16,327 nucleotides of DNA from UBA9076 sp964418835. GTDB taxonomy: Bacteria > Bacillota_I > Bacilli_A > Erysipelotrichales > Erysipelotrichaceae. The translations under genes were made by a program, and so were the position numbers. Shown piece by piece: positions 1 through 7,211 of the stretch (positions within the stretch are counted from its first letter, which is position 1; every line of letters begins with the position of its first letter). The notes under the pieces were generated by a model. That model saw nothing but the letters and a program-made list of their open reading frames with translations, was not told the origin of the DNA and did no database searches. The stretch is taken from assembly GCA_964418835.1 (NCBI GenBank), contig CAYQNJ010000025.1:1-16327 (forward strand), in the 5' to 3' direction.

Positions 1-7
1 AAAAATA

Positions 8-37
8 AAACTGATTTCTAATAGGAATCAGTTTTTT
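8..37 (-). terminator. Bidirectional intrinsic terminator after the SGNH esterase gene
   Basis: An 11-bp stem (8-18 with 24-34, one G-U pair) encloses a 5-nt loop. It has T-rich sequence on both strands: six T on the + strand and TTTTATTTTT on the - strand. It begins just past the stop codon of the leftward esterase gene, so it most likely ends that transcript and could also stop rightward transcription entering from outside the window. Confidence 0.8.
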
Positions 38-44
38 AATTAAT

Positions 45-656
45 TTAGAATAATTCATAAATGGCTTTTGCTAGTTTTTCGTGTCCATCCTTATCCATAT
101 GTAATCCATCTATCAGACTTGGTTTTGCATGTTTAGATGCATCTAAATAAATTAAATTGTATTTCTTTGCGACTTCTAGATATGCATTTGCAAACTCTTT
201 TGATTTTAATGCACTTGATAATTCAAAACATCCTGGATCGACAATATCTTCTCTTATTAATATAGGTGATATTAATACTATTTTTGGTGGATTACTTTGA
301 TATGAGTAAGGGAATTTTAATATATAATTAATTATTTTTTCTATACCAAATACTATTCCTTCAATACTTACATCATAATAAACCTTAGTATCATTAGTTC
401 CTAACATTACAATAATATAATCTATTGGTTCTTGTGAATGTAGTATTACATTTAATGCATTATAACCATTTCTTTCAGGTTCTTCTTCTCTATTATAAAT
501 TGTAGTTCTTCCATTCAAACCTTCCTCAATAACATTATATTCATTACCTAAAAGGTTTTGAAGAATACCAGTCCATCTAGTATTTTTATCGTATCTAGCA
601 CCATTAGGGATATAACCAAATGTATTTGAATCTCCAAAACAAACTATGTTTATCAT
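45..656 (-). CDS. SGNH/GDSL hydrolase, arylesterase/acyltransferase-like (possible sialate O-acetylesterase)
   Basis: This is a 203-residue cytoplasmic protein with no signal peptide. Block I is FGDSNTFGY with nucleophile Ser10. The block II region is EEGLNGRTT (44-52), block III is MLGTNDTK (84-91, Asn88), and block V is DGLHMD with Asp183 and His186. The RWTGIL...EEGLNGRTT...MLGTNDTK series is typical of the SGNH arylesterase-like subgroup that includes mycobacterial MsAcT. The start at 656 is chosen because AAGGAG lies 8 nt upstream on the - strand; the frame stays open to 704, but that extension would contain the ribosome-binding site. The gene diverges from an RpiR-type regulator at the head of a sialic-acid locus. 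Removal of O-acetyl groups from imported sialic acid is therefore a reasonable inference, but the sequence alone does not fix the substrate. The family assignment is strong; the role is tentative. Confidence 0.9.
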   Translation of the reverse strand: MINIVCFGDSNTFGYIPNGARYDKNTRWTGILQNLLGNEYNVIEEGLNGRTTIYNREEEPERNGYNALNVILHSQEPIDYIIVMLGTNDTKVYYDVSIEGIVFGIEKIINYILKFPYSYQSNPPKIVLISPILIREDIVDPGCFELSSALKSKEFANAYLEVAKKYNLIYLDASKHAKPSLIDGLHMDKDGHEKLAKAIYELF

Positions 657-679
657 TTTTTTCTCCTTGAAATTATATT
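650..679 (+). promoter_or_regulatory. Possible sigma-A promoter for the rpiR-family regulator
   Basis: TTATCA (650-655), an 18-nt spacer and TATATT (674-679) form a moderate sigma-A match. It lies over the start codon of the divergent esterase and would leave an untranslated leader of about 50 nt before the regulator start at 738. No better rightward match was found in this interval. Confidence 0.35.
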
Positions 680-702
680 TTGCTTTTATTATTTCTTGTT
701 TC

Positions 703-731
703 AATCTATACTAAAAGCCATAGGGAGTCAA
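703..731 (-). promoter_or_regulatory. Possible sigma-A promoter for the SGNH esterase
   Basis: On the - strand, TTGACT (726-731) is followed after 17 nt by TAGATT (703-708). The -35 box overlaps the GGGAG ribosome-binding site of the divergent regulator, so the two transcripts would overlap by tens of nucleotides. This is motif matching only. Confidence 0.4.
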
Positions 732-737
732 TATCAA

Positions 738-1550
738 ATGAAACTAAAACTCACAATAAAATCTCACTATCCAAACCTAACAAAGTCTGAAAGAAAAGTA
801 GCTGACTATGTTTTAGAAAAAAACAAAGATTTTTTAAATGAGACTTTAGCTGATGTGGCTAATGCGACTAATGTTGGTGAAGCAACTGTTTTAAGGTTCT
901 GTAATAAAATTGGATGTGAGAAGTTTGTAAATTTAAAAATACTTATTGCTCAAGAAGCTGATGACTCTGAAGAAATGAAAAATGGAAATATATTAGATGA
1001 TTTATCAAATGAAATGATTGAGGTAATAAATAATACTAGACAAATATTGGATATTGAAAGTATTAGAAAAGCTGTAGACCTAATCGAAAGTGCGCATACG
1101 GTATTCTTCTATGGTGTTGGATCTAGTGGCTTAACTGCTATGATAGCTCAAGGTAATTTCTTGCGTATTGGTAAAAGTAGTATAGCTATTTCGGACAGTC
1201 ATTATCAAATTATTAATTCATCAGTTGCTACAAAGGATGATTTAATTGTCGCATTTTCTTTAACAGGAAATACAAAGGATGTTTATGATTCATGTCTAAC
1301 AGCCAAAGAACAAGGTGCTAAGATTGTTGCGGTGACAAACTATATTGAGTCTCATATAGCAAAAATTGCAGATGTTGTTTTACTAACGGCAGCAAAAGAA
1401 CACATTATGAAAGGTGGCTCTTTAGCAGGAAGCATTACACAACTTTATGTGGTAGATGCTTTAAAGGCTGAGTATGCTGTAAGAAACAAAAAAATGGTTA
1501 AAAAATTAAGAGAAAAAACAGCTAATTCAATAATTAACAAATCACTGTAA
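738..1550 (+). CDS. RpiR/MurR-family transcriptional regulator (HTH + SIS), probable regulator of the sialic-acid locus
   Basis: This 270-residue DNA-binding regulator has the RpiR family layout. The N-terminal HTH_6 domain covers about residues 1-75, with the helix-turn-helix around TLADVANATNVGEATVLRF (37-55). A SIS sugar-phosphate-binding domain spans about 106-240, with GVGSSG (126-131) and SLTGNTK (174-180). Length is normal for the family. The ATG at 738 is chosen because GGGAG lies at 723-727; an upstream in-frame TTG at 696 has no ribosome-binding site. In other Bacillota and Proteobacteria, RpiR-type regulators of nan clusters sense sialic-acid-derived sugar phosphates such as ManNAc-6-P or GlcNAc-6-P. 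Gene position just before the nan promoter supports the same job here. The ligand and operator are not visible from sequence. Confidence 0.9.
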   Translation: MKLKLTIKSHYPNLTKSERKVADYVLEKNKDFLNETLADVANATNVGEATVLRFCNKIGCEKFVNLKILIAQEADDSEEMKNGNILDDLSNEMIEVINNTRQILDIESIRKAVDLIESAHTVFFYGVGSSGLTAMIAQGNFLRIGKSSIAISDSHYQIINSSVATKDDLIVAFSLTGNTKDVYDSCLTAKEQGAKIVAVTNYIESHIAKIADVVLLTAAKEHIMKGGSLAGSITQLYVVDALKAEYAVRNKKMVKKLREKTANSIINKSL

Positions 1551-1559
1551 ATATTTAGT

Positions 1560-1587
1560 AAACTTATATGAAAAATATAAGTTTTTT
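1560..1587 (+). terminator. Intrinsic terminator after the RpiR regulator
   Basis: A perfect 10-bp AT-rich stem (1560-1569 with 1575-1584) with a 5-nt GAAAA loop runs into six T (1582-1587). It sits 10 nt after the regulator stop codon and isolates that transcript from the transporter operon. Confidence 0.75.
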
Positions 1588-1599
1588 AATTTTTAATAA

Positions 1600-1613
1600 A
1601 GAAAGCGTTTACA
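1600..1613 (+). promoter_or_regulatory. cre site (CcpA operator) overlapping the nan operon -35 box
   Basis: AGAAAGCGTTTACA agrees with the cre consensus TGWAANCGNTNWCA at every specified position except the first. It covers the -35 hexamer of the downstream promoter (1608-1613), a position where CcpA would exclude RNA polymerase. This predicts glucose repression of sialic-acid uptake. Confidence 0.65.
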
Positions 1614-1636
1614 AGTAAATATTATCATGCTATATT
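1608..1636 (+). promoter_or_regulatory. Sigma-A promoter of the sialic-acid transport/catabolism operon
   Basis: TTTACA (1608-1613), a 17-nt spacer and TATATT (1631-1636) are close to consensus. Transcription would start near 1643, giving a leader of about 30 nt before AGGAGG (1661-1666) and the ATG at 1674. It is the only strong rightward promoter seen ahead of the block reaching to nanA. Confidence 0.8.
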
Positions 1637-1673
1637 GGAGTAATTTGTCAAAAGTAACTTAGGAGGAAAGAGA

Positions 1674-3041
1674 ATGAAAAAGTTATTTACTCTATTATTA
1701 GCTTCGATCATGTGTCTAAGCCTAGTAGCGTGCAGTAGTGGTTCTGGTACAACAGAAACAACAGAAACAACTGAAACAGAAGAAACTACTGAAACAACTA
1801 CAGAAGATGTAACTCAAATGACAGCAGAAATTACATGGTGGGCATTCCCAACATTTACAACTGTTGATGAAACATCTGGTAAGTATGAACAAAGATTAGT
1901 GGCTGCGTTTAACGAAAAATATCCAAATATTAAAGTTAATGTAGAAATGATTGACTTCCAAAATGGACCTGAAAAAATAATTACAGCCGTTGAAGGAAAT
2001 ACAGCTCCAGACGTATTATTTGATGCTCCAGGTAGAATTATCGACTATGGAACTTCTGGATACTTAGTACCATTAAATGATTTATTTGAAGAAACAGGTT
2101 TAGCAAGCGATATTACTTCTGAAGGTGTATTAGGTTCATGTTCAGATGGTGAAAACTATTGGATGTATCCAACAAGTGCTGCACCATTTGTTATGGCAGT
2201 AAATAAAACTGCTTTAGAAGAAGCTGGTTTATACGACTTAGTTCCTACTGATGGAGATCGTTCTTGGACTACTGAAGAATTTGTTGAATTATCAAAACAA
2301 ATGGCAGACAAAGGTTATAAAGGTGTTGAAATATTCGCTGGTGGACAAGGTGGAGACCAAGGTACACGTGCATTCATCACTAACTTAACTGGTGCAACAA
2401 TAATGGATTCTGATCGTACAAAATATACAATGGATACTCCTGAAGGTATCGAAGCATATCAATTAGTTAACCAAGGTGTTGAAGAAGGTTGGTTAACTGG
2501 AAATACAGCTGGTGTAGCTAATGATGCATTAGAACACTTTACAACTCCAACTAACTCAACATTCTGGGCAGTAGCACTTTGGTCACCAAACTTAGCAGCT
2601 GCTAGAGCTGAAGAATTAAACACTTCTGGAATCGAAGCAACTGCAGTTTCATTACCATCAAAGAGTGGAACTCCAAACTTAGAATACTTAGTAAATGGTT
2701 ATGCAATATTTGATAACAAAGATGAAACTAAGATTGCTGCAGCAAAAGAATTCGTAAAATTCTTATCTGATGATGAAGTTATTGGAAAACAAAACGTACT
2801 TGCAGCTAATTGCTTCCCAGTTCGTAAGAGCTTTGGTGATTTATATGCAGGCGATGCTGAAATGGAATACTATTCATCATTATCTGGATACTATGGAACA
2901 TACTACAATACAGTTCCAGGATTCGCATCAATGAGACCATTCTGGTGGGGATCTCTACAAGCAATGTTAACAGGTGATAAAACTCCTGAAGATGCTGCTA
3001 AATACTTTGTAGAAAATGCAAATCCAACATTAGAAGAATAA
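1674..3041 (+). CDS. ABC transporter substrate-binding lipoprotein, probable sialic-acid binding
   Basis: This 455-residue extracytoplasmic binding protein belongs to the family-1 sugar-binding (MalE/UgpB-like) group. A lipoprotein signal peptide, with basic MKK, a hydrophobic core and lipobox LVAC, predicts lipidation on Cys20. A Ser/Gly then Thr/Glu-rich linker (about 21-45) tethers the mature domain. ITWWAFPTF begins the first lobe. The C-terminal region carries the VKFLSDDE-type helix and NCFPVRKS usual in these proteins. It is first in the operon, with a strong AGGAGG site and a downstream hairpin, as expected for the most abundant transporter component. The Streptococcus SatA/SP1683 sialic-acid transporter has the same architecture and is also followed by two permeases. 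The nanE and nanA genes in the same operon favour sialic acid as ligand. Ligand identity is inference; a general amino-sugar or oligosaccharide ligand is possible. Confidence 0.9.
   Translation: MKKLFTLLLASIMCLSLVACSSGSGTTETTETTETEETTETTTEDVTQMTAEITWWAFPTFTTVDETSGKYEQRLVAAFNEKYPNIKVNVEMIDFQNGPEKIITAVEGNTAPDVLFDAPGRIIDYGTSGYLVPLNDLFEETGLASDITSEGVLGSCSDGENYWMYPTSAAPFVMAVNKTALEEAGLYDLVPTDGDRSWTTEEFVELSKQMADKGYKGVEIFAGGQGGDQGTRAFITNLTGATIMDSDRTKYTMDTPEGIEAYQLVNQGVEEGWLTGNTAGVANDALEHFTTPTNSTFWAVALWSPNLAAARAEELNTSGIEATAVSLPSKSGTPNLEYLVNGYAIFDNKDETKIAAAKEFVKFLSDDEVIGKQNVLAANCFPVRKSFGDLYAGDAEMEYYSSLSGYYGTYYNTVPGFASMRPFWWGSLQAMLTGDKTPEDAAKYFVENANPTLEE
1749..1805 (+). repeat. In-frame 9-nt coding repeats (Thr-Thr-Glu linker)
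   Basis: About six imperfect units of ACA ACA GAA type (later ACT ACT GAA, ACA GAA GAA) encode a Thr/Glu-rich linker just after the lipidated Cys. Unit length is a multiple of three, so slippage would change linker length without breaking the frame. Confidence 0.75.
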
Positions 3042-3057
3042 TTTATTAGCATTTAAT

Positions 3058-3085
3058 GACGGGGCACCGTAAAGGATGCCTCGTC
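3058..3085 (+). promoter_or_regulatory. Intra-operon hairpin between binding-protein and permease genes
   Basis: A 9-bp GC-rich stem (GACGGGGCA, 3058-3066, with TGCCTCGTC, 3077-3085; one G-U pair) is followed by a weak TTAATTTT tract. It probably acts as a partial terminator and/or a 3' stability element that gives more binding-protein mRNA than permease mRNA. Its GC content stands out sharply from the surroundings. Confidence 0.7.
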
Positions 3086-3108
3086 TTAATTTTATAAGGA
3101 GTGATACT

Positions 3109-4032
3109 ATGAGCGAAAAAAGCAAAAACCCAATTACAAGATGGTATCAAAGTCGAAACATCAAGACTAGACAAACACTTGTTGCTTATGCATTTTTAGC
3201 ACCAGCACTCTTTTTCTTCGCAACTTTTGTTATAGTTCCAATACTAACTGGTGTAATAACAAGTATGTTTAACTACACAAATAAGAAGTTTGAATTTAAT
3301 GGATTAGAAAACTACATCAAACTATTTACAAATGAGATTTTTCTGAAATCATTAAAGAATACAGTAGTACTAGTTTTAATAGCAGTACCAATAATTGTAT
3401 TATTCTCCTTATTTGTAGCAGTTGTTCTATATCAAAAAAGTGCATTTACTCGTAGTTTATTTAGAGGGATATTCTATTTACCAGTAGTTACAGGTACTGT
3501 TGCAGTAGTTGTAGTATGGAAATGGATTTTTGATCCATATAATGGTGTTTTAAACTATGTGTTAATGCAGATGAATTTGATTAGTGAAGAAATACAGTGG
3601 CTCGGTGATAAACGGTTTGCAATGTGGGCAATAATAATAATACTTATTACTACCAGTGTAGGGCAACCAATAATATTGTATATAGCAGCCCTGGGAAACT
3701 TAGATACATCTCAAATAGAAGCAGCACAAATAGATGGTGCTACAGATTGGCAAGTATTTAAACATATTAAATGGCCAGGAATACTTCCAACTACTTTATA
3801 TGTAGTAGTTATTACTACAATTAATACCTTCCAGTGTTTCTCTTTGATACAACTATTAACATCTGGAGGACCAAACTACAACACATCCACAATTATGTAC
3901 TTAGTTTATGAAACGGCATTTAAACAATATAAATTTGGGTATGCGAATGCTATGGGTGTAGTACTTGCTATTATCATAGGTATATTCTCATTGATTCAAT
4001 TTAAGATGTTTAGCTCTAAAGAAGTTCAATAG
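3109..4032 (+). CDS. Sugar ABC transporter permease (MalF/UgpA-like), probable sialic-acid importer
   Basis: This 307-residue inner-membrane permease has about six transmembrane segments: near 25-55, 83-108, 120-140, 170-195, 228-250 and 282-302. The cytoplasmic EAA loop that docks the ATPase is EAAQIDGATDWQVFKHI (204-220) followed by KWPGI. The ATG at 3109 is chosen because AAGGAG (3096-3101) sits 7 nt upstream. An in-frame ATG at 3076 lies inside the upstream hairpin and has no ribosome-binding site. It is followed after 10 nt by the second permease, with which it would form the heterodimeric channel. No ATPase gene accompanies them; this family commonly borrows a shared MsmK-type ATPase. 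Substrate is inferred from nanE and nanA downstream. Confidence 0.92.
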   Translation: MSEKSKNPITRWYQSRNIKTRQTLVAYAFLAPALFFFATFVIVPILTGVITSMFNYTNKKFEFNGLENYIKLFTNEIFLKSLKNTVVLVLIAVPIIVLFSLFVAVVLYQKSAFTRSLFRGIFYLPVVTGTVAVVVVWKWIFDPYNGVLNYVLMQMNLISEEIQWLGDKRFAMWAIIIILITTSVGQPIILYIAALGNLDTSQIEAAQIDGATDWQVFKHIKWPGILPTTLYVVVITTINTFQCFSLIQLLTSGGPNYNTSTIMYLVYETAFKQYKFGYANAMGVVLAIIIGIFSLIQFKMFSSKEVQ

Positions 4033-4042
4033 GAGGGAAAGT

Positions 4043-4873
4043 ATGAAAAAGAATAAGACATTTAATGTGTTCAATATAACATCAATGACATTATTAACTC
4101 TTGTTACAGTCGTATTTATATTTCCATTCTATTGGGTTATAACTGGAGCATTTAAAACAAGAATAGATTCATTGAAGTTACCACCACAATGGTTACCAAG
4201 TAATCCTACATTAGAAAGCTGGCAAACATTATTTAAGCAACCAGCATGGCAATGGTTATACAATTCAATATTTATAGCTGTTGTAACAATGGTATTAGTT
4301 TGTGCAGTATCAGCTTTAGCTGGTTATGTACTTGCCAAGAAAAGATTTACTGGTGGAACATTAATATTTAGTATATTTGTATTTGCAATGGCACTACCAA
4401 AACAAGTAGTATTAGTACCTTTAGTTAAACAAATTAGTGCTATGGGGTTCCATAACACATCATGGGCTGTAATACTACCAGCTGTTGGATGGCCATTTGG
4501 AATATTCTTGATGAAGCAATTCTCAGAAACTATTCCTACAGAATTATTAGAAGCAGCTAAAATTGATGGATGTAGTGAATTAAGTACATTTATTAATATT
4601 GTATTACCTATTGTAAAACCAGGTATTGCTGCATTAGCTATATTTACTTTTATATCAGCATGGAATGATTATTTCTTACAATTAATCATGTTAAATACAA
4701 GAACAAATTTAACGTTACAACTAGGTTTAGCGACACTTCAAGGTGAGTTTGCGACAGACTATGGTGTATTAATGGCAGGAGCTAGTTTAGCAGCTATACC
4801 AATTGTTATTATGTTCCTTGCATTCCAAAAATCATTTACACAAGGTATTACCATAGGTGCTGTAAAAGGATAA
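4043..4873 (+). CDS. Sugar ABC transporter permease (MalG/UgpE-like), probable sialic-acid importer
   Basis: This 276-residue inner-membrane permease has six predicted helices and the MalG-type N terminus (FPFYWVITGAFK, 27-38). The EAA loop EAAKIDGCSELSTFINIVLP (170-189) is complete, including the invariant Gly176. AGGAGGG precedes the ATG. It lies 10 nt after the MalF-like gene and 21 nt before the DUF624 gene, so all are co-transcribed. Together with the binding lipoprotein it forms a CUT1-type importer that still needs a nucleotide-binding subunit from elsewhere in the genome. Length and topology are normal for the family. Confidence 0.92.
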   Translation: MKKNKTFNVFNITSMTLLTLVTVVFIFPFYWVITGAFKTRIDSLKLPPQWLPSNPTLESWQTLFKQPAWQWLYNSIFIAVVTMVLVCAVSALAGYVLAKKRFTGGTLIFSIFVFAMALPKQVVLVPLVKQISAMGFHNTSWAVILPAVGWPFGIFLMKQFSETIPTELLEAAKIDGCSELSTFINIVLPIVKPGIAALAIFTFISAWNDYFLQLIMLNTRTNLTLQLGLATLQGEFATDYGVLMAGASLAAIPIVIMFLAFQKSFTQGITIGAVKG

Positions 4874-4894
4874 TAAACATAAGAAAGGTATTTT

Positions 4895-5551
4895 ATGAAA
4901 CGTTTGTTTGAGATTGATTCGCCACTTTATAGATGGTTAATGAATCTTGCTAATTGGATGATATTAAATTTTTGTTTCCTAATTGGATCTATTTTCATAG
5001 TAACTATAGGAGCTAGTTTAACTGCTTTGTATAGTATTGCATTAAAACTTGCAAAAGATCATATCCCTTCAATATGGAGTGAATTCTGGTTAGCTTATAA
5101 AAACAATTTCAAACAAGCAACGCTTATTTGGATGGGATGTCTACTATTTGCAGGGATGATAATATTTAATATTTATATCTTTGGAAATAGTGGCTCATCA
5201 TTCTTTGATGCATATCAAATAATGATGTTGATATTATTTGTTGTATTAATAATTATTACTGTTTTTATATTTCCTGTTTTAGCGAAATTTGATAATACAA
5301 TAACTGAAACATTTCAAAATACATTTATGTTTATAATAAATAATTTTTCTACATCAATATTAGTAATACTAACTGTAATTTCAGTTATACTAATCACATT
5401 TTATAACACGTTTACTTTAGCGTGGGCGATAGGTATTTACTTAAGTTTTGGGTTTGGTTTATTAGCGGTTATTTTAAGTAAGTATTTTAACGTCATTTTT
5501 GATAAGTATATTAATAATAAAAATATAGAAAGTGAAGACTCAAATGGATAA
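4895..5551 (+). CDS. DUF624/YesL-family integral membrane protein
   Basis: This 218-residue protein has about five transmembrane helices (near 15-40, 60-85, 105-130, 145-170 and 172-205) and the family's typical opening: a short hydrophilic stretch then an amphipathic LMNLANWMILNFCFLIG segment. YesL/DUF624 proteins recur in Gram-positive carbohydrate-utilisation operons next to CUT1 transporters, but their biochemical role is unknown. Here the gene sits between the permeases and nanE. Its last eight bases overlap the nanE start, suggesting translational coupling. A role in assembling or regulating the transporter is possible but undemonstrated. Confidence 0.8.
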   Translation: MKRLFEIDSPLYRWLMNLANWMILNFCFLIGSIFIVTIGASLTALYSIALKLAKDHIPSIWSEFWLAYKNNFKQATLIWMGCLLFAGMIIFNIYIFGNSGSSFFDAYQIMMLILFVVLIIITVFIFPVLAKFDNTITETFQNTFMFIINNFSTSILVILTVISVILITFYNTFTLAWAIGIYLSFGFGLLAVILSKYFNVIFDKYINNKNIESEDSNG

Positions 5552-6239
5552 AAAAGAATTAATAGAAAAGATTAGGGGAAAACTAATAGTATCTTGCCAG
5601 GCTTTGCCTCATGAACCGCTATATACAGAAAAAGGCGGTGTTATGCCTTTGCTTGCAAAAGCAGCCCAAGAAGGTGGTGCCTGTGGTATTCGTGCTAATA
5701 GTGTAAGAGATATTAAAGAAATAAAAGAGATGGTTGATCTACCTGTAATAGGAATCATAAAGATTGATTATCCTGGTTATGAAGCTTATATAACACCAAC
5801 TATGAAAGAAGTTGATGAGCTAGTTAGTGTTAACTGTGACATTATTGCGATTGATTGTACAAAGAATACAAGACCTGGTAATAAAGATGCGACTAAATTT
5901 ATTAAAGAGATAAAAGAAAAATATCCTAATCAATTACTAATGGCTGATTGTGCAGAACTTGATGAAGTTTTAGCCGCAAGTGAAGCAGGTATAGATTTTG
6001 TGGGAACTACTTTAGCTGGTTATACAAAAACATCAGTTAAAACTGAGGGACCTAATTTTGAACTAATAAAAGAAATAGTTGAAAAATGTAAAACACCTTT
6101 AATTGCGGAAGGTAAAATTCATACACCTGAACAAGCTAAAAAGGTATATGATTTAGGAGCTACATCTATAGTGGTTGGCGGAGCTATTACAAGACCAAAA
6201 GAAATTACTGAAAGATTTGTGGCAGCTATAAATAAATAG
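5544..6239 (+). CDS. nanE: N-acetylmannosamine-6-phosphate 2-epimerase
   Basis: This 231-residue cytoplasmic TIM-barrel enzyme converts ManNAc-6-P to GlcNAc-6-P, joining sialic-acid breakdown to amino-sugar metabolism. Diagnostic segments are LIVSCQALPHEPLY (14-27), GACGIRANS (45-53), GIIKIDYPG (70-78, conserved Lys73), IIAIDCT (100-106), LLMADC (131-136) and LIAEGKIHTPEQA (186-198, conserved Glu189). The end GATSIVVGGAITRP forms the phosphate-binding region. The ATG at 5544 is chosen from the conserved N terminus. A GTG 12 nt upstream (5532) is also in frame, and the ribosome-binding site is weak, consistent with coupling to the overlapping DUF624 gene. nanA follows after 10 nt. Length and motifs match authentic NanE. 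Confidence 0.96.
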   Translation: MDKKELIEKIRGKLIVSCQALPHEPLYTEKGGVMPLLAKAAQEGGACGIRANSVRDIKEIKEMVDLPVIGIIKIDYPGYEAYITPTMKEVDELVSVNCDIIAIDCTKNTRPGNKDATKFIKEIKEKYPNQLLMADCAELDEVLAASEAGIDFVGTTLAGYTKTSVKTEGPNFELIKEIVEKCKTPLIAEGKIHTPEQAKKVYDLGATSIVVGGAITRPKEITERFVAAINK

Positions 6240-6249
6240 GAGAGAGAAA

Positions 6250-7179
6250 ATGGCTAACTTTAAACATACTGAAATAAAAGGTGTAATTCCTGCATTAATT
6301 ACACCGTTTGATGAAAATGAAAATTTTGATGAAGTAAGAATGCGTAAGATTGTTAACTGGTTGATTGATGAAAAAGTTGATGGTTTTTATTTAACAGGTT
6401 CTACTGGTGAAGGTTTTTTAATGACACCAGAAGAAAGAAAAAAAGTTGTGGAAGTAGTAGTTGATGAAGTTAATGGTAGGGTACCTGTAATAGTACATGT
6501 TGGAGCTATTTCAACTAAGATATCAATAGATTTATCAAAACATGCGGAAAGTGTTGGTGCTGATGCTATTAGTTCTGTTCCACCATTCTATTGGAGATTT
6601 GATGAAAATCATATATTTAAATATTATGAGGATATTGCTAGTAGTGTAAGTATACCAATGATTATATATAATGTACCTCTTACTGGTTTATTAGGATTTG
6701 ATTTTATTGTTAGATTATCTACTATACCAAATGTAAAAGGTGTTAAGTACACTGCTTATACACATCAAAATATATATAAAATCAAGGATGCTTGCGGGGA
6801 TGATTTCTTAGTATTTTCAGGAGCGGATGAAATGGCAGTAAGTGGTTTATTTAATGGAGCAGATGGTATTGTTGGATCATTCTATTCAATGCTACCTGAT
6901 TTATTTGTTAGATTATATGACAATATTAAAAATGATAAATTTGATGAGGCACAACACTTACAACAATGTGCTGTAGCTATAATTGATGCTTCACTGAAAT
7001 ATGATTACTATTCAGTAATTAAAGAAGGCATGAAGTTAATTGGTATTGATGCTGGTTATGTAAGAGCTCCATTTATTAATGTAACTCCTGAACAAATGGA
7101 ATCTGTAAAAAAAGAATTTAGAAGTATAAGAGAAAAATATAAATCAGACGATATTCTTGTTTTAAAGAGTGTTGGATAA
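6250..7179 (+). CDS. nanA: N-acetylneuraminate lyase
   Basis: This 309-residue class I aldolase of the DapA/NanA family cleaves N-acetylneuraminate into ManNAc and pyruvate. The pyruvate carboxylate-binding motif is GSTGEGF (50-56). Tyr140 lies in IIYNVP, and Schiff-base Lys166 lies in VKGVKYTAYT; both correspond closely to Tyr137 and Lys165 of the E. coli enzyme. The stretch GADEMAVSGLFNGADGIVGS (191-210) matches the lyase pattern with DE and GS rather than dihydrodipicolinate synthase. AGGAGA precedes the ATG, and nanE lies 10 nt upstream. It is the last gene of the operon and is followed by a strong terminator. Context with nanE, a ROK kinase and a YhcH protein makes the lyase call firm. 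Confidence 0.95.
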   Translation: MANFKHTEIKGVIPALITPFDENENFDEVRMRKIVNWLIDEKVDGFYLTGSTGEGFLMTPEERKKVVEVVVDEVNGRVPVIVHVGAISTKISIDLSKHAESVGADAISSVPPFYWRFDENHIFKYYEDIASSVSIPMIIYNVPLTGLLGFDFIVRLSTIPNVKGVKYTAYTHQNIYKIKDACGDDFLVFSGADEMAVSGLFNGADGIVGSFYSMLPDLFVRLYDNIKNDKFDEAQHLQQCAVAIIDASLKYDYYSVIKEGMKLIGIDAGYVRAPFINVTPEQMESVKKEFRSIREKYKSDDILVLKSVG

Positions 7180-7182
7180 TTA

Positions 7183-7210
7183 AAAATGGTATTTTATTAA
7201 ATACCATTTT
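7183..7210. terminator. Bidirectional terminator between nanA and the convergent YhcH gene
   Basis: A perfect 12-bp stem (7183-7194 with 7199-7210) has a 4-nt loop and T-rich flanks on both strands. It fills the 32-bp gap between the nanA stop and the stop of the convergent gene, and so would end both transcripts. Confidence 0.85.
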
Positions 7211-7211
7211 C

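Noticed and set aside
657..737. Longer N-terminal versions of the SGNH esterase (to 704) and the regulator (TTG at 696)
   Set aside because: Well-placed ribosome-binding sites support the shorter starts; the extended esterase would translate through its own AAGGAG.
1614..1657. Three AGTAA direct repeats around the nan promoter as regulator sites
   Set aside because: The five-base motif is expected by chance in AT-rich DNA, and the spacings (25 and 14) are irregular.
3076..3108. Upstream ATG at 3076 for the first permease
   Set aside because: It lies at the hairpin between the genes with no ribosome-binding site, while AAGGAG precedes the ATG at 3109.
6250..7179. Dihydrodipicolinate synthase (DapA) as the identity of the aldolase
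   Set aside because: The ADEMAVSGL and GIVGSFYS pattern, the length and the adjacent nanE support N-acetylneuraminate lyase.
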